From the NCBI RefSeq assembly GCF_003967075.1, contig NZ_AP018664.1, forward strand, positions 496,001 to 560,000: DNA of 64,000 nt. The letters are read 5' to 3'. The notes under the pieces are model-generated. The model was not told where the DNA came from, searched no databases, and was given only the letters and a program-made list of their open reading frames with translations. How positions within the stretch are numbered: the first letter of the stretch is position 1; each line of letters starts with the position of its first letter. The position numbers and the translations under genes were made by a program. Origin of the DNA: Sphingobium amiense (GTDB taxonomy: Bacteria > Pseudomonadota > Alphaproteobacteria > Sphingomonadales > Sphingomonadaceae). Below are positions 17,363 to 25,900 of the stretch, piece by piece.

Positions 17363-18766
17363 TTATCGCATAAGGTCGGCGTAGGTCGCGGGGGCTGGCG
17401 GCAAGGTCCAGCGCGCCGCCGCGCCTGTCGCGACCAGAAAAGCAATACCTGCCATCGTCCACGCGGCAAGGCTTTTGGAACCGTGCCGCCTTGCGAACAG
17501 CCACCCGATCGCCGTCGCGACCATCGACCAGAGATGATAGCGCAGGTCCGATGAGATGCTGATGACGAGGAAACTCGCTTCCTGCGCCAACGCTGATGCC
17601 AACAGGGCGCGGGCGATCACGTCGCGGTCGTCCTTTCCGTTCCAGCATCGCCACAGGCCCATCGCTGCGGCGAATGTCCAGACGACCGGCCAGCAGAAAG
17701 GCAATCCGACGAACAGCACCGCCACGGCCATCCACTCCGCAGCGGCATGCAGCGAGGGGTCCGGGAGATGCCAGTCATTGGGTTCGGTGCGGGCAGGGGG
17801 CGCTGCCAGAGGCCAGCGTCCGCCGACAAGCCAGCGTTCGGTCGAATTCCAGTGCGCCAGTCGATGCGCTGCGTAGGCGAACGGGTGCGCAATCGCTGCG
17901 GTCGCCAACAGTGCGTAGAGATGGCCGGGCGCCGCGCGATCGAGCGGATGCATCGCAGCGGCGCATTCGTCCCGACTGCCAAGGGTGTCCCAGAAGAGCG
18001 GCTTGACGCAATGAGCCGCCTTCAGCCGCCGCCCCGCATCTGGCGCGAACCCCGCCAGCGGCGCATCGGCCCGGACCGCGATGCCCGCCAGATCGTAGAG
18101 CGGGACCGTCCGCTGCACTCCACTGTCCCGTGCGCCGAGCAGCCGATGGTTGACGACAGGGCCAAGCGTGAGCGCCATGGCGAGAGCGGCGAGGATCGCC
18201 ACGCCGTGCCGCACCCGGATAGACCCTCGCGCGGCTATCAGCACCGCGAACGGGACAATCGCGAACAGCGCGTTGGCGCGAACCAGCAGCGCGTAGGCGA
18301 TGAGGATGTAGGCCAACGCCAGTTGCCACTGTGCCATTATCCTCCCGCGCAAACGGGAATGGACAATGATTCCCGTTGCGAGGAGCAGCGCGGCCATCAA
18401 CTGACTGTCCTTGACGATCACCGCCTGCCAGCCAAGGAGCGGAGGAAACAGGCCGATTGCGAAGGCAGCGGCTCTCCGCCATCCGGAAAGCGCCTCCGCG
18501 ATCAGTCCCAGCCCGATCCAGTAGCCGGTGACCTGCACGATCAGCATCGGCGCCGCCCGCCAGATTTCCGGCCGAAACAGCGACCAGAGGCGCGCCATGA
18601 TCGGCGGATGCCAGTCGTCGTAACGCCCTGTCATGGCCTGACCATATTGGCCGACCGCATCGAAGCTGACCACGCCGGGCCAGAAGATCGCCAGCGACAG
18701 AACCGCCAGCAGCACTGTCGTCAGCAGGGGCCATCGGCGGGCGAGGAAGGAAGCGGCATGGGGCAT
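17363..18766 (-). CDS. Polytopic membrane protein, GT-C glycosyltransferase-like
   Basis: A protein of about 467 aa with some ten or more hydrophobic segments. An acidic loop after the first segment (VSFDAVGQYGQAMTGRYDDW, then HPPIMARLW) resembles the catalytic loop of GT-C membrane glycosyltransferases, which use polyprenyl-phosphate sugars. The start at 18766 (MPHAASFLARRWPLL) is chosen because the alternative at 18814 lies inside the rplI terminator hairpin; neither has a strong ribosome site. The stop is three bases from the convergent small basic-protein gene. The substrate is unknown. Confidence 0.65.
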   Translation of the reverse strand: MPHAASFLARRWPLLTTVLLAVLSLAIFWPGVVSFDAVGQYGQAMTGRYDDWHPPIMARLWSLFRPEIWRAAPMLIVQVTGYWIGLGLIAEALSGWRRAAAFAIGLFPPLLGWQAVIVKDSQLMAALLLATGIIVHSRLRGRIMAQWQLALAYILIAYALLVRANALFAIVPFAVLIAARGSIRVRHGVAILAALAMALTLGPVVNHRLLGARDSGVQRTVPLYDLAGIAVRADAPLAGFAPDAGRRLKAAHCVKPLFWDTLGSRDECAAAMHPLDRAAPGHLYALLATAAIAHPFAYAAHRLAHWNSTERWLVGGRWPLAAPPARTEPNDWHLPDPSLHAAAEWMAVAVLFVGLPFCWPVVWTFAAAMGLWRCWNGKDDRDVIARALLASALAQEASFLVISISSDLRYHLWSMVATAIGWLFARRHGSKSLAAWTMAGIAFLVATGAAARWTLPPAPATYADLMR

Positions 18767-18812
18767 CGGCTGAAGCGACTCGCGTGACAGGCGCAGCCTT
18801 CCTTCCTGCAAC

Positions 18813-18841
18813 AAAAAAGCCGCCCGGCAAGGGGCGGCTTT
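18813..18841 (-). terminator. Rho-independent terminator of the rpsF-rpsR-rplI operon
   Basis: On the minus strand a 10-bp stem (AAAGCCGCCC, 18841-18832 side, paired with GGGCGGCTTT, 18825-18816) with a 6-base loop is followed by a run of T residues (18818-18813). It begins 27 bases after the rplI stop. Confidence 0.9.
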
Positions 18842-18867
18842 CTCGTTCGTCGATCCGGCTGGAAGGA

Positions 18868-19470
18868 TCAGGCCTCTTCGGCCGTCTCTTCGTCAGCAGC
18901 CGCCGACGTGGCGATCTCGCCCGGTTCGGCATTGGGATCATAGTCTTCGGTGAAGCCGCTCTCGTCCTTTTCGAAGAGGTCGGCCATCACGTCGACGCCC
19001 TGCGCCTGAAGGTCGGCCTCGTCCGGCGAGCGGGCGACATTGACCGAGATGGTGGTGACGACTTCGGGGTGCAGCGCGACCTTCACGTCGAACAGGCCCA
19101 GCGTTTTGATCGGGCGTTCCAGCACGACCATCGCCTTGGAGACGTTGGTCACGCCATCGGCGTGCAGCGCTTCCACGATGTCGCGGACCGCGACCGAACC
19201 ATAAAGCTGGCCGGCGTTGGACGACTGGCGGATCAGGACGATCTGCTTGCCGTTGACGCCTTCGGCGGCCTTTTCGGCGTCCGAACGGCGGGCGGCGTTG
19301 TCAGCCTCGATCTTGGCGCGGTTGGCTTCGAAGACCTTCTTGTTCGCGTTGTTCGAACGAAGAGCCTTCTTGTTGGGCAGCAGATAGTTGCGGGCGTAGC
19401 CGTCCTTGACGGTCACGATGTCGCCGATTGCGCCCAGCTTCTCGATACGCTCGAGCAGGATGATTTCCAT
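18868..19470 (-). CDS. rplI: 50S ribosomal protein L9
   Basis: L9 binds 23S rRNA and bridges out from the large subunit. The protein begins MEIILLERIEKLGAIGDIVT, the universal L9 N-terminal domain, with the YARNYLLPNKKAL motif, a long connecting helix and the C-terminal domain (IKTLGLFDVKVALHPEV). At 200 aa it is about 50 aa longer than E. coli L9. The extra length is an acidic C-terminal tail (EDYDPNAEPGEIATSAAADE) of a kind seen in sphingomonads. It is the last gene of the S6-S18-L9 operon and is followed by a terminator. Confidence 0.97.
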   Translation of the reverse strand: MEIILLERIEKLGAIGDIVTVKDGYARNYLLPNKKALRSNNANKKVFEANRAKIEADNAARRSDAEKAAEGVNGKQIVLIRQSSNAGQLYGSVAVRDIVEALHADGVTNVSKAMVVLERPIKTLGLFDVKVALHPEVVTTISVNVARSPDEADLQAQGVDVMADLFEKDESGFTEDYDPNAEPGEIATSAAADEETAEEA

Positions 19471-19483
19471 GGGGTCTACTCCC

Positions 19484-19708
19484 TTACTTCACGATGTAGG
19501 GCAGCAGGCCCAGGTGACGGGCGCGCTTGATGGCCTGAGCCAGTTCGCGCTGCTTCTTGGCCGAAACGGCCGTGATGCGGCTGGGGACGATCTTGCCGCG
19601 TTCGGACACGAAGCCCTGAAGCAGACGAACGTCCTTGTAATCAATCTTCGGCGCATCCTTGGCGGCGAAGGGGCAGCTCTTGCGGCGGCGGAAAAACGGG
19701 CGTGCCAT
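19484..19708 (-). CDS. rpsR: 30S ribosomal protein S18
   Basis: A 74-aa protein with typical S18 sequence ([51 protein letters not shown]). It sits on the 30S platform and pairs with S6. A strong AAGGAG precedes the ATG. It is between rpsF and rplI, 13 bases from each, in the conserved order. Confidence 0.98.
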   Translation of the reverse strand: MARPFFRRRKSCPFAAKDAPKIDYKDVRLLQGFVSERGKIVPSRITAVSAKKQRELAQAIKRARHLGLLPYIVK

Positions 19709-19721
19709 GGTTCAGATCTCC

Positions 19722-20132
19722 TTATTCGCCAGCGGCTTCTTCGCGCTCGCGGCGCGGGCCACGGTCACCGCGATCACCACGGTCGCCGCGGCCGCCACGA
19801 TCGGGGCGGTCCTGCTTGCGCATCATCACAGACGGGCCGGTTTCCAGCGCGTCGACCTTGACGGTCATGTAGCGGATGATGTCTTCGTTGATCTGCGTCT
19901 GGCGCTCCAGTTCCGCGACGACGCCGGCGGGGGCGTCGATGTTCAGCATCACATAGTGCGCCTTGCGGTTCTTGGCGATCTTGTAGGCGAGGCTGCGCAG
20001 ACCCCAGGTCTCGACCTTCGTGACCTTGCCTTCCATATCCTCGACGATCTTGGTGGCGGTTTCCGCCAGAGCGTCCACCTGCGCCTGTGCCAGATCCTGG
20101 CGCGCAAGGAACACATGCTCGTAAAGAGCCAT
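19722..20132 (-). CDS. rpsF: 30S ribosomal protein S6
   Basis: S6 forms a heterodimer with S18 on the 30S platform. The protein starts [20 protein letters not shown] and has [20 protein letters not shown] and the [15 protein letters not shown] strand. The C-terminus ([20 protein letters not shown]) is a basic, Arg/Gly/Asp-repeat tail beyond the ordinary fold. The start at 20132 (136 aa) matches the family; an upstream start at 20234 adds unrelated sequence. First gene of the operon. Confidence 0.97.
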   Translation of the reverse strand: MALYEHVFLARQDLAQAQVDALAETATKIVEDMEGKVTKVETWGLRSLAYKIAKNRKAHYVMLNIDAPAGVVAELERQTQINEDIIRYMTVKVDALETGPSVMMRKQDRPDRGGRGDRGDRGDRGPRREREEAAGE

Positions 20133-20402
20133 GTTTAAGCCTTCTCTGTTGGCCGATTGCTGACGCCCACCCCATGTGGAACGCCCCTCCGGCTGTCGTC
20201 TTGCAAAAATGCTTCGCACCGGCAGCCGAGTCACCCCGACGCCTGAACGAAGGCGCGCCTATGGCGGAAAGGGTTGGGAAAGGCAAGGGGAATGGCAGTT
20301 TTGCCGGTCCGCCGATCCAACTTGTGCCTTTCCTTCTTTTCATCGTAATTGCGTCGCCGGAGCGAAAGCGCTTGGCGACGGAGAGAGGGGCAGGATTTCT
20401 AT

Positions 20403-21803
20403 ATGGCAGTGGCAATAGCGGCGCTATCCCTCATCCTGCTGATGGTCGCGGCCTATCGCGGCATGAGCGTCATCCTGATGGCGCCGCTCCTGGCGATGCT
20501 GGCGGTGTTCATGACCGATCCGGCGGCGGTGCCTGCCGCTTTCTCCGGCCTGTTCATGGAGCGGGTGGCGAGCTTCCTAAAACTCTATTTCCCGGTGTTC
20601 CTATTGGGTGCGCTGTTCGGCAAGCTGGTCGAGATTTCCGGCTTTTCCCGTGCGATCGTCACGGCGGTGATCGGTCTGGTGGGCGCATCGCGCGCCATTC
20701 CGGCGATCATGATCGTGACCGCGCTGCTCACCTATGGCGGCGTGTCGGTGTTCGTCGCGGTGTTCGCCGTCTATCCCTTCGCGGCCGAAATGTTCCGCCA
20801 CGCCGACATCCCCAAGCGACTGGTGCCCGCGACCATCGGCCTCGGCGCCATTACTTTTACGATGGACGCGATGCCGGGCACGCCGCAGATCCAGAACATC
20901 ATCCCCACCAGCTTCTTCGGCACGACGACCTGGGCCGCGCCGGTGCTGGGCGGGATCGGGTCGCTGTGTATCGTCGGCATGGGCCTTGCCTATCTCGGCT
21001 GGCGTCGGCGGTCCCTCGCGGCGGCGGGGGAGGGCTATGGCGCGCCAGAAACGCTGGTGAACGAGCCGGTGCCGGTTGCCGACGACGCGCTGGTCCACCC
21101 GCTGATCGCGCTGCTGCCCCTGCTGGTGGTGGGGCTGGGCAATCTGGCGCTCACGCTGTCGATTCCACGCTGGCTGCCGCAGGAGGAAGTGAAGCTGTCG
21201 CTGCCCGGAATGGCCGAGCCGGTAGCGGTCAAGGTGGCGCAGGTGTCCGCGCTCTGGGCGGTGGAAGGCGCTCTGCTGGCCGGGATCGCCACCATCCTGC
21301 TGTTCGCGTTCAGAACGGTGGCGCGCCGCTTTGCCGAAGGATCGAAAGCGGCCGTAGGCGGCGCGCTGCTCGCAGGCATGAACACGGCGGTCGAATATGG
21401 GTTCGGCGCGGTGATTGCCGCCTTGCCCGGCTTCCTGATCGTCAAGGATGCGCTGCGCGCCGTTCCCGATCCGCTAGTCAACGAAGCGATCACCGTCACG
21501 TCGCTCGCGGGCATCACCGGTTCCGCTTCGGGCGGCCTGTCGATCGCGCTCGCCGCGATGGCCGATCAGTTCATGGCGGCGGGGGACGCTGCCGGCATCC
21601 CGCGGGAAGTGCTGCACCGGGTCGCGTCGATGGCGTCGGGCGGCATGGACAGCCTGCCGCATAACGGCGCGGTCATCACGCTGCTCGCCGTGACGGGCCT
21701 GACCCATAGGCAGGCCTATAAAGACATTTTCGCCCTGACGCTCATCAAGACGCTGACCGTGTTCATCATCATCGCCGTCTTTTACCTGACGGGGCTGGCC
21801 TGA
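20403..21803 (+). CDS. GntP family permease
   Basis: A 466-aa inner-membrane protein with about 12-14 hydrophobic segments, of the gluconate/H+ symporter (GntP) family. The LITYGGVSVFVAVFAVYPFA-like segment (here LLTYGGVSVFVAVFAVYPFA) and GSASGGLSIAL near the C-terminus are family landmarks, as is GGMDSLPHNGAVITLLAV. Substrates in the family include gluconate, hydroxy acids and D-serine. None can be assigned here because no catabolic gene is adjacent. The ATG at 20403 follows AGGGGCAGGA. It is divergent from rpsF. Confidence 0.88.
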   Translation: MAVAIAALSLILLMVAAYRGMSVILMAPLLAMLAVFMTDPAAVPAAFSGLFMERVASFLKLYFPVFLLGALFGKLVEISGFSRAIVTAVIGLVGASRAIPAIMIVTALLTYGGVSVFVAVFAVYPFAAEMFRHADIPKRLVPATIGLGAITFTMDAMPGTPQIQNIIPTSFFGTTTWAAPVLGGIGSLCIVGMGLAYLGWRRRSLAAAGEGYGAPETLVNEPVPVADDALVHPLIALLPLLVVGLGNLALTLSIPRWLPQEEVKLSLPGMAEPVAVKVAQVSALWAVEGALLAGIATILLFAFRTVARRFAEGSKAAVGGALLAGMNTAVEYGFGAVIAALPGFLIVKDALRAVPDPLVNEAITVTSLAGITGSASGGLSIALAAMADQFMAAGDAAGIPREVLHRVASMASGGMDSLPHNGAVITLLAVTGLTHRQAYKDIFALTLIKTLTVFIIIAVFYLTGLA

Positions 21804-21853
21804 GGCCCAATGCGACGTGCCGTAGACGACAGCGTCAACCAGCACATGAAAAA

Positions 21854-21885
21854 CCGCCCCGCAGCGGAGAGAGGCTGCGGGGCGG
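21854..21885 (-). terminator. Rho-independent terminator of the RcnB-like gene
   Basis: A perfect 12-bp stem, CCGCCCCGCAGC (21854-21865) with GCTGCGGGGCGG (21874-21885), has an 8-base loop. On the minus strand it is followed by a short T-run (complement of AAA at 21851-21853 and AA before). It lies about 20 bases past the stop of the RcnB-like gene. Confidence 0.88.
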
Positions 21886-21906
21886 CATGGATAACGGATG
21901 GCGGTC

Positions 21907-22284
21907 TTACCGGATCGCGCTGCCGATCACCGCGCCGATGATGCCGCTGGTGAGGGCGACGAGCACCGCGTCATTGCCCGACCGAACCCAGTGGTAGCCG
22001 CGCGGCGGGGCGTTCAGGCGGTAATCGCGATAATTGTTGATGACGCGATAGTTGGTGGCGTAGCGCCGGTCGAAGCGCTGACCCTTCGCCCAGCGGCGAT
22101 GCGTGTCCTTCCGGACGACAGTCTGCTTCTTCACGACCGTGCGGCCATGGGGGTTATGCTTGACCACGGTGCGCGTCGCCTGCTGGCGGTGCGGGCCGTA
22201 GGTCTGGGCCTGCGCCTGCGCGGTGACGATCGGTCCTGCGATCATGGTGGTGGCGGTCAGGGCCATGATGAGTTTCTTGAACAT
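21907..22284 (-). CDS. RcnB family periplasmic protein
   Basis: A 125-aa secreted protein. The signal peptide is MFKKLIMALTATTMIAGPIV with cleavage after an AQA motif at about residues 23-26. The mature part is basic and tyrosine/arginine-rich, with RRYATNYRVINNYRDYRLNA and PRGYHWVRSGNDAVLVAL. That Y-x-W-V-x2-G-x2-hydrophobic ending is the RcnB/DUF1236-like pattern. E. coli RcnB affects nickel/cobalt homeostasis; whether this copy does is unknown. It is a stand-alone gene with its own terminator. Confidence 0.85.
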   Translation of the reverse strand: MFKKLIMALTATTMIAGPIVTAQAQAQTYGPHRQQATRTVVKHNPHGRTVVKKQTVVRKDTHRRWAKGQRFDRRYATNYRVINNYRDYRLNAPPRGYHWVRSGNDAVLVALTSGIIGAVIGSAIR

Positions 22285-22452
22285 GTCTTGCTCCTTGTCC
22301 TCTGTGTCAGGCGCCGTTCCCGGCGTCGAAGACAGAGTTAGGCGGCAATTGTATCAGGCCTGTCCCGCGCGCCTGCAAAGAGTGTCGGAAAATGTATCAA
22401 AACCCCACCTTACATGAATGGTCGTTCATAAACCGCTGAAAAGGGGTATGTT

Positions 22453-23658
22453 TCACTCGTGTCGCAGGGCGTCGATGGGGTTGAGAGCCGCCGCCCGCCG
22501 CGCCGGGAAATAGCCGAACACCACCCCGATCGCGGCGGAAAAGAGGAAGGCGATCAGGTTGACGCGCAGGTCGAACAGGAACGGCACCTGCATCAGCGGG
22601 GCAATGGCGACCGAGGCGATCAGCGCGAGGAACAGGCCAATCAGCCCGCCGAGGCAGGACAGCACGATGGCCTCTACCAGAAACTGCATCAGTACTTCCC
22701 GCGCCACCGCGCCGATGGCGAGGCGGATGCCGATCTCCCGCGTCCGCTCCGTCACCGATACCAGCATGATGTTCATAATGCCGATCCCGCCGACCAGCAG
22801 CGATATGGCCGCGACAGCACCGACGATCTGCGTCAGGATGGTTGTCGTGCCGGTCAGCGTGTCGCTGATCTGCTTGGTGTCGAAGACGTTGAAATTATCT
22901 TCCGACCCCGGTTTCACCTTGCGCCGTTCGCGCATCAGCTCCTCAAGGCTGGCCTGCACGGTGCTGGTGTCATAGGCGTCGTCCACCGCGACCATGATCT
23001 GACTGATGTCGCGGTCGCCGGTGAAGCGGCGCTGCACGAACCTGATCGGCATCACGACCACATCGTCCTGATCGCCGAAGCCGCCCTGGCCGCGCGTCGT
23101 CAAGACGCCGATCACCTGACAGGAAACGCCCTTGATGCGCATCCGCTTGCCGACCGGTTCCGCACCCTGAAACAGGTTCGTGCGCACCGTATTGCCGATG
23201 ATGCAGACCGATCGGCCCGCTTCTTCCTCGTCGGGCAGGAACAGGCGGCCATCCGCGACCTTCCACTGCTGCACTTCGGAATAGGCGGATGTGGTGCCGT
23301 AGACGGTTGTGGACCAGTTGTTGCCTTCGTAGATCGCGGTGCCGCTCGACTGCACCACCGGAGCGACGGCGCGCACGCCGGTCAACTGGTTCTCGATGGC
23401 GGTGAGGTCCGCTTCCTTGAAGTCGGGCGGGCGGGGACCGCCGCCGCCGCGACCGAAACCCTGTCCGGGGCGCAGTTGCAGGACGTTGGCGCCCAGCGAA
23501 CTGATCTGTTCGCGCACGGCGGCGGTCGCGCCGTTGCCCAGCGTCACCATCGTCACCACCGCCGCCACGCCGATGATGATGCCCAGCGTGGTCAGAAAAC
23601 TCCGCAGCTTGTGCCGGTTGATCGCGCGGAAGGCGAGGATGACGGTGGTGCCCAGCAT
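22453..23658 (-). CDS. MacB-like ABC transporter permease
   Basis: A 401-aa FtsX-type permease: one N-terminal membrane segment, a large periplasmic domain with a glycine-rich loop (RPGQGFGRGGGGPRPP), and three C-terminal segments. The family features GIIIGVAAVVTMVTLGNGA, GIGIMNIMLVSVTERTREIG and the C-terminal YFPARRAAALNPIDALRHE are all present. MacB normally fuses ATPase and permease; here they are separate genes. It pumps from the periplasm through the adaptor and outer-membrane channel encoded upstream, and it starts one base after the ATPase stop. Confidence 0.93.
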   Translation of the reverse strand: MLGTTVILAFRAINRHKLRSFLTTLGIIIGVAAVVTMVTLGNGATAAVREQISSLGANVLQLRPGQGFGRGGGGPRPPDFKEADLTAIENQLTGVRAVAPVVQSSGTAIYEGNNWSTTVYGTTSAYSEVQQWKVADGRLFLPDEEEAGRSVCIIGNTVRTNLFQGAEPVGKRMRIKGVSCQVIGVLTTRGQGGFGDQDDVVVMPIRFVQRRFTGDRDISQIMVAVDDAYDTSTVQASLEELMRERRKVKPGSEDNFNVFDTKQISDTLTGTTTILTQIVGAVAAISLLVGGIGIMNIMLVSVTERTREIGIRLAIGAVAREVLMQFLVEAIVLSCLGGLIGLFLALIASVAIAPLMQVPFLFDLRVNLIAFLFSAAIGVVFGYFPARRAAALNPIDALRHE

Positions 23659-23659
23659 C

Positions 23660-24361
23660 TTACGCCTTCACTCCTTCCTCGATCCGCTCCACCAGACCGT
23701 CCTTGAAATGGACGATGGTGCGCGCATAAGCGGCCATATCGGGTTCGTGTGTCACCATGAGGACCGTGATGCCGCTGTTGCGGTTGAGGTCGGTCAGCAA
23801 CTCCATGATCTCGACCGATCGTTCCGAATCGAGGTTGCCGGTCGGTTCGTCGGCGAGCAGAACGTCGGGCTGCGTCACGATGGCGCGTGCGATGGCGACG
23901 CGCTGCTGCTGACCGCCCGACAGTTCGGCGGGGGTATGGTCCCACCATTCCCGTAGCCCCACCTTGTCGAGCGCGGCCATGCCCATCTCGTAGCGAACCT
24001 TCTTGTCCTCGCCCCGATAGAGGAGCGGCAGTTCGACATTCTCCAGCGCGGTGGTGCGGGAAAGAAGGTTGAAGCCCTGAAACACGAAGCCGAGGTAGCG
24101 GCGGCGAAGGAGTGCGCGCTGGTCGCGGTCGAGCGTTTCGACATGTCGGCCCTTGAACAGAAACTGTCCCCCTGACGGCACGTCGAGGCAGCCGAGGATG
24201 TTCATCGTTGTCGACTTGCCCGACCCCGATGGACCCATGACGGCCACAAAGTCGCCTGCCGCGATGTCGAGGTCGATGCCCTTCAATGCCTGAAAGGCGG
24301 TCGGCCCGTCGCCATAGACCTTGGTCACGCCGCGCAGGGAAATGATGGGATCGCCCGTCAT
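23660..24361 (-). CDS. MacB/LolD-type ABC transporter ATP-binding subunit
   Basis: A 233-aa ATPase with Walker A GPSGSGKSTTMN, Q-loop VFQGFNLL, signature LSGGQQQR, Walker B VLLADEPTGNLD and the MVTHEPDMA switch. These match the MacB nucleotide-binding domain. It sits between the adaptor gene (6-base gap) and the permease gene (1-base gap), so it powers this tripartite efflux system. Because the permease lacks its own ATPase, the pair reconstitutes a split MacB. Confidence 0.94.
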   Translation of the reverse strand: MTGDPIISLRGVTKVYGDGPTAFQALKGIDLDIAAGDFVAVMGPSGSGKSTTMNILGCLDVPSGGQFLFKGRHVETLDRDQRALLRRRYLGFVFQGFNLLSRTTALENVELPLLYRGEDKKVRYEMGMAALDKVGLREWWDHTPAELSGGQQQRVAIARAIVTQPDVLLADEPTGNLDSERSVEIMELLTDLNRNSGITVLMVTHEPDMAAYARTIVHFKDGLVERIEEGVKA

Positions 24362-24367
24362 GGCGGA

Positions 24368-25900
24368 TCAGTTTCCGCCCTGCTGTCCGCTGCCGCGGGT
24401 GTCGGTCGGAGCGACTGGCGCGGTTTCCGGCGCGCGATCCCCCGAATTGCCCAGCGTTCCCATACTGGCGGGTCTGCCGTCCGCCGCCGGGTTGCGCCGC
24501 CGCTCGCCCGAGGGCGCGGCCTTGCGGTCGCCGCCCTGCGGGTCTCGCTGGTCCTCCGCAGGCGCTTCCTGCCCCTTGGCGAGTTGGCCCGTGATGACGC
24601 GCATGCCGGGCTTGAGATCGCCGCCGGTGATGACCGTGCGCGCGCCGTCGCTCGCGCCCACGACGACCTGCACCGCCCTGGGATTGCCGTCCTCGCCCAC
24701 GACATAGACCGTCTGGCTGCTTCCTGCGCCGAAATTCACCTGCCGGTTGCCGCCGCCCCGGCGGAAGCGGCGCGGGCCGGGCAGCACGCTGGTGATGCCG
24801 CCGCCCTGGCCTGCGTCGCTGCTGGGCTTGAAGCGCAGCGCGCTGTTGGGGACGAGGAGCACGTTGCGCAGTTCCTGCGTCACGATGTCTGCCGTCGCGG
24901 TCATGCCGGGGCGCAGGATTTCGTCTTCATTGTCGATGCTGAGAACGGCGGTGTAGGCGACGACCGTGCCTGCCGTGCTGGCCGTCGAACTGCTGCCCGA
25001 GGACGAGGAACTCGAACTGCTGCTCGACGCGTTGGACCCTACATTGACGCGGGTGACGCGCGCGGGGAATGTGCGACCGGGGAAAGCGTCGACCGAGAAG
25101 GTCGCATTCTGCCCTTCCTTCACCTGCCCCACATCGGCTTCGTCCACCGCGACTTCCACCTCCATCTTGGTCAGATCTTCGGCGATGGTGAAGAGCACAG
25201 GCGCGTTGAGCGACGCCGCGACCGTCTGCCCCGGCTCGATGTCGCGCGACAGCACCACGCCTGTGACCGGAGAGACGATCTGCGCGATGGAAAGATTGGT
25301 CTGTGCGCTCGATAGCTGCGCGCGCGCGACGCTGACCTGCGCCTGCGCGGCGCGGAGCGATCCGAGCGCGGACTGATAGTCCGCCCGCGCGGCGTCGAGT
25401 TCGGTCTTTGCGGGCACGCGTCCACCCGACAGGCGGAACACATTTTCCTGCCGGTCGAGCGTCGCTTTGGCGAGGGCGACCTGCGCCTGTGCCTGCGCGA
25501 CCTGCGCCTGACTGGCGGAAACCTGCGCGCGGTTCTGGTTCACCGTGTCCACGAGGCGGCGGGTATCGAGTTCGGCGAGCCGCTGCCCCTTCGTCACGCG
25601 GTCGTTCACGTCGACATAGACCGCCGTGATCTTGCCGGACTGTTCGGAACCCACATCGACCTGATTGACCGGTTTCAGGTTGCCGGTCGCCGATACGCTG
25701 ACGGTCAGGTCGCCCTTGCGCACTCCGCGCGTTGCGTAATTGGGTTTCTCGTCGCCCGAAAAGCAGCGTGCGACAAGCAGGATCAGCAGGATCAGGCCGA
25801 TGCCGATCGCGCCGCGCACCGCCCATTTGCGCCATGGTTTCTGCGGCCGGGCGCCGAGGAAATCGTCGAGATCCTTGTCCTGCGTCACGTCATTGCTCAT
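24368..25900 (-). CDS. MacA-like periplasmic adaptor (membrane fusion) protein
   Basis: A 510-aa adaptor. An N-terminal membrane anchor lies at about residues 27-48 (AVRGAIGIGLILLILLVARC). A lipoyl/hairpin domain follows, with a long coiled coil (VSASQAQVAQAQAQVALAKA and ARAQLSSAQTNLSIAQI), then beta-barrel and membrane-proximal domains. It bridges the MacB-like pump to the outer-membrane channel. A poly-serine stretch (about ten serines, then GSSSTAS) lies in the beta-barrel region, and the last about 90 residues are a Pro/Gly/Arg-rich disordered tail. The start overlaps the stop of the outer-membrane gene (ATGA, 25897-25900). Confidence 0.93.
   Translation of the reverse strand: MSNDVTQDKDLDDFLGARPQKPWRKWAVRGAIGIGLILLILLVARCFSGDEKPNYATRGVRKGDLTVSVSATGNLKPVNQVDVGSEQSGKITAVYVDVNDRVTKGQRLAELDTRRLVDTVNQNRAQVSASQAQVAQAQAQVALAKATLDRQENVFRLSGGRVPAKTELDAARADYQSALGSLRAAQAQVSVARAQLSSAQTNLSIAQIVSPVTGVVLSRDIEPGQTVAASLNAPVLFTIAEDLTKMEVEVAVDEADVGQVKEGQNATFSVDAFPGRTFPARVTRVNVGSNASSSSSSSSSSGSSSTASTAGTVVAYTAVLSIDNEDEILRPGMTATADIVTQELRNVLLVPNSALRFKPSSDAGQGGGITSVLPGPRRFRRGGGNRQVNFGAGSSQTVYVVGEDGNPRAVQVVVGASDGARTVITGGDLKPGMRVITGQLAKGQEAPAEDQRDPQGGDRKAAPSGERRRNPAADGRPASMGTLGNSGDRAPETAPVAPTDTRGSGQQGGN

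Noticed and set aside
20087..21664. 525-codon plus-strand frame overlapping the GntP permease
   Set aside because: Runs in another frame through the permease gene; the permease frame has membrane segments and family motifs, this one is Arg/Gly/His-rich.
22285..22452. GGAAC upstream of the RcnB-like gene considered as an EcfG promoter
   Set aside because: No CGTT-like element at a 16 or 17 base spacing.
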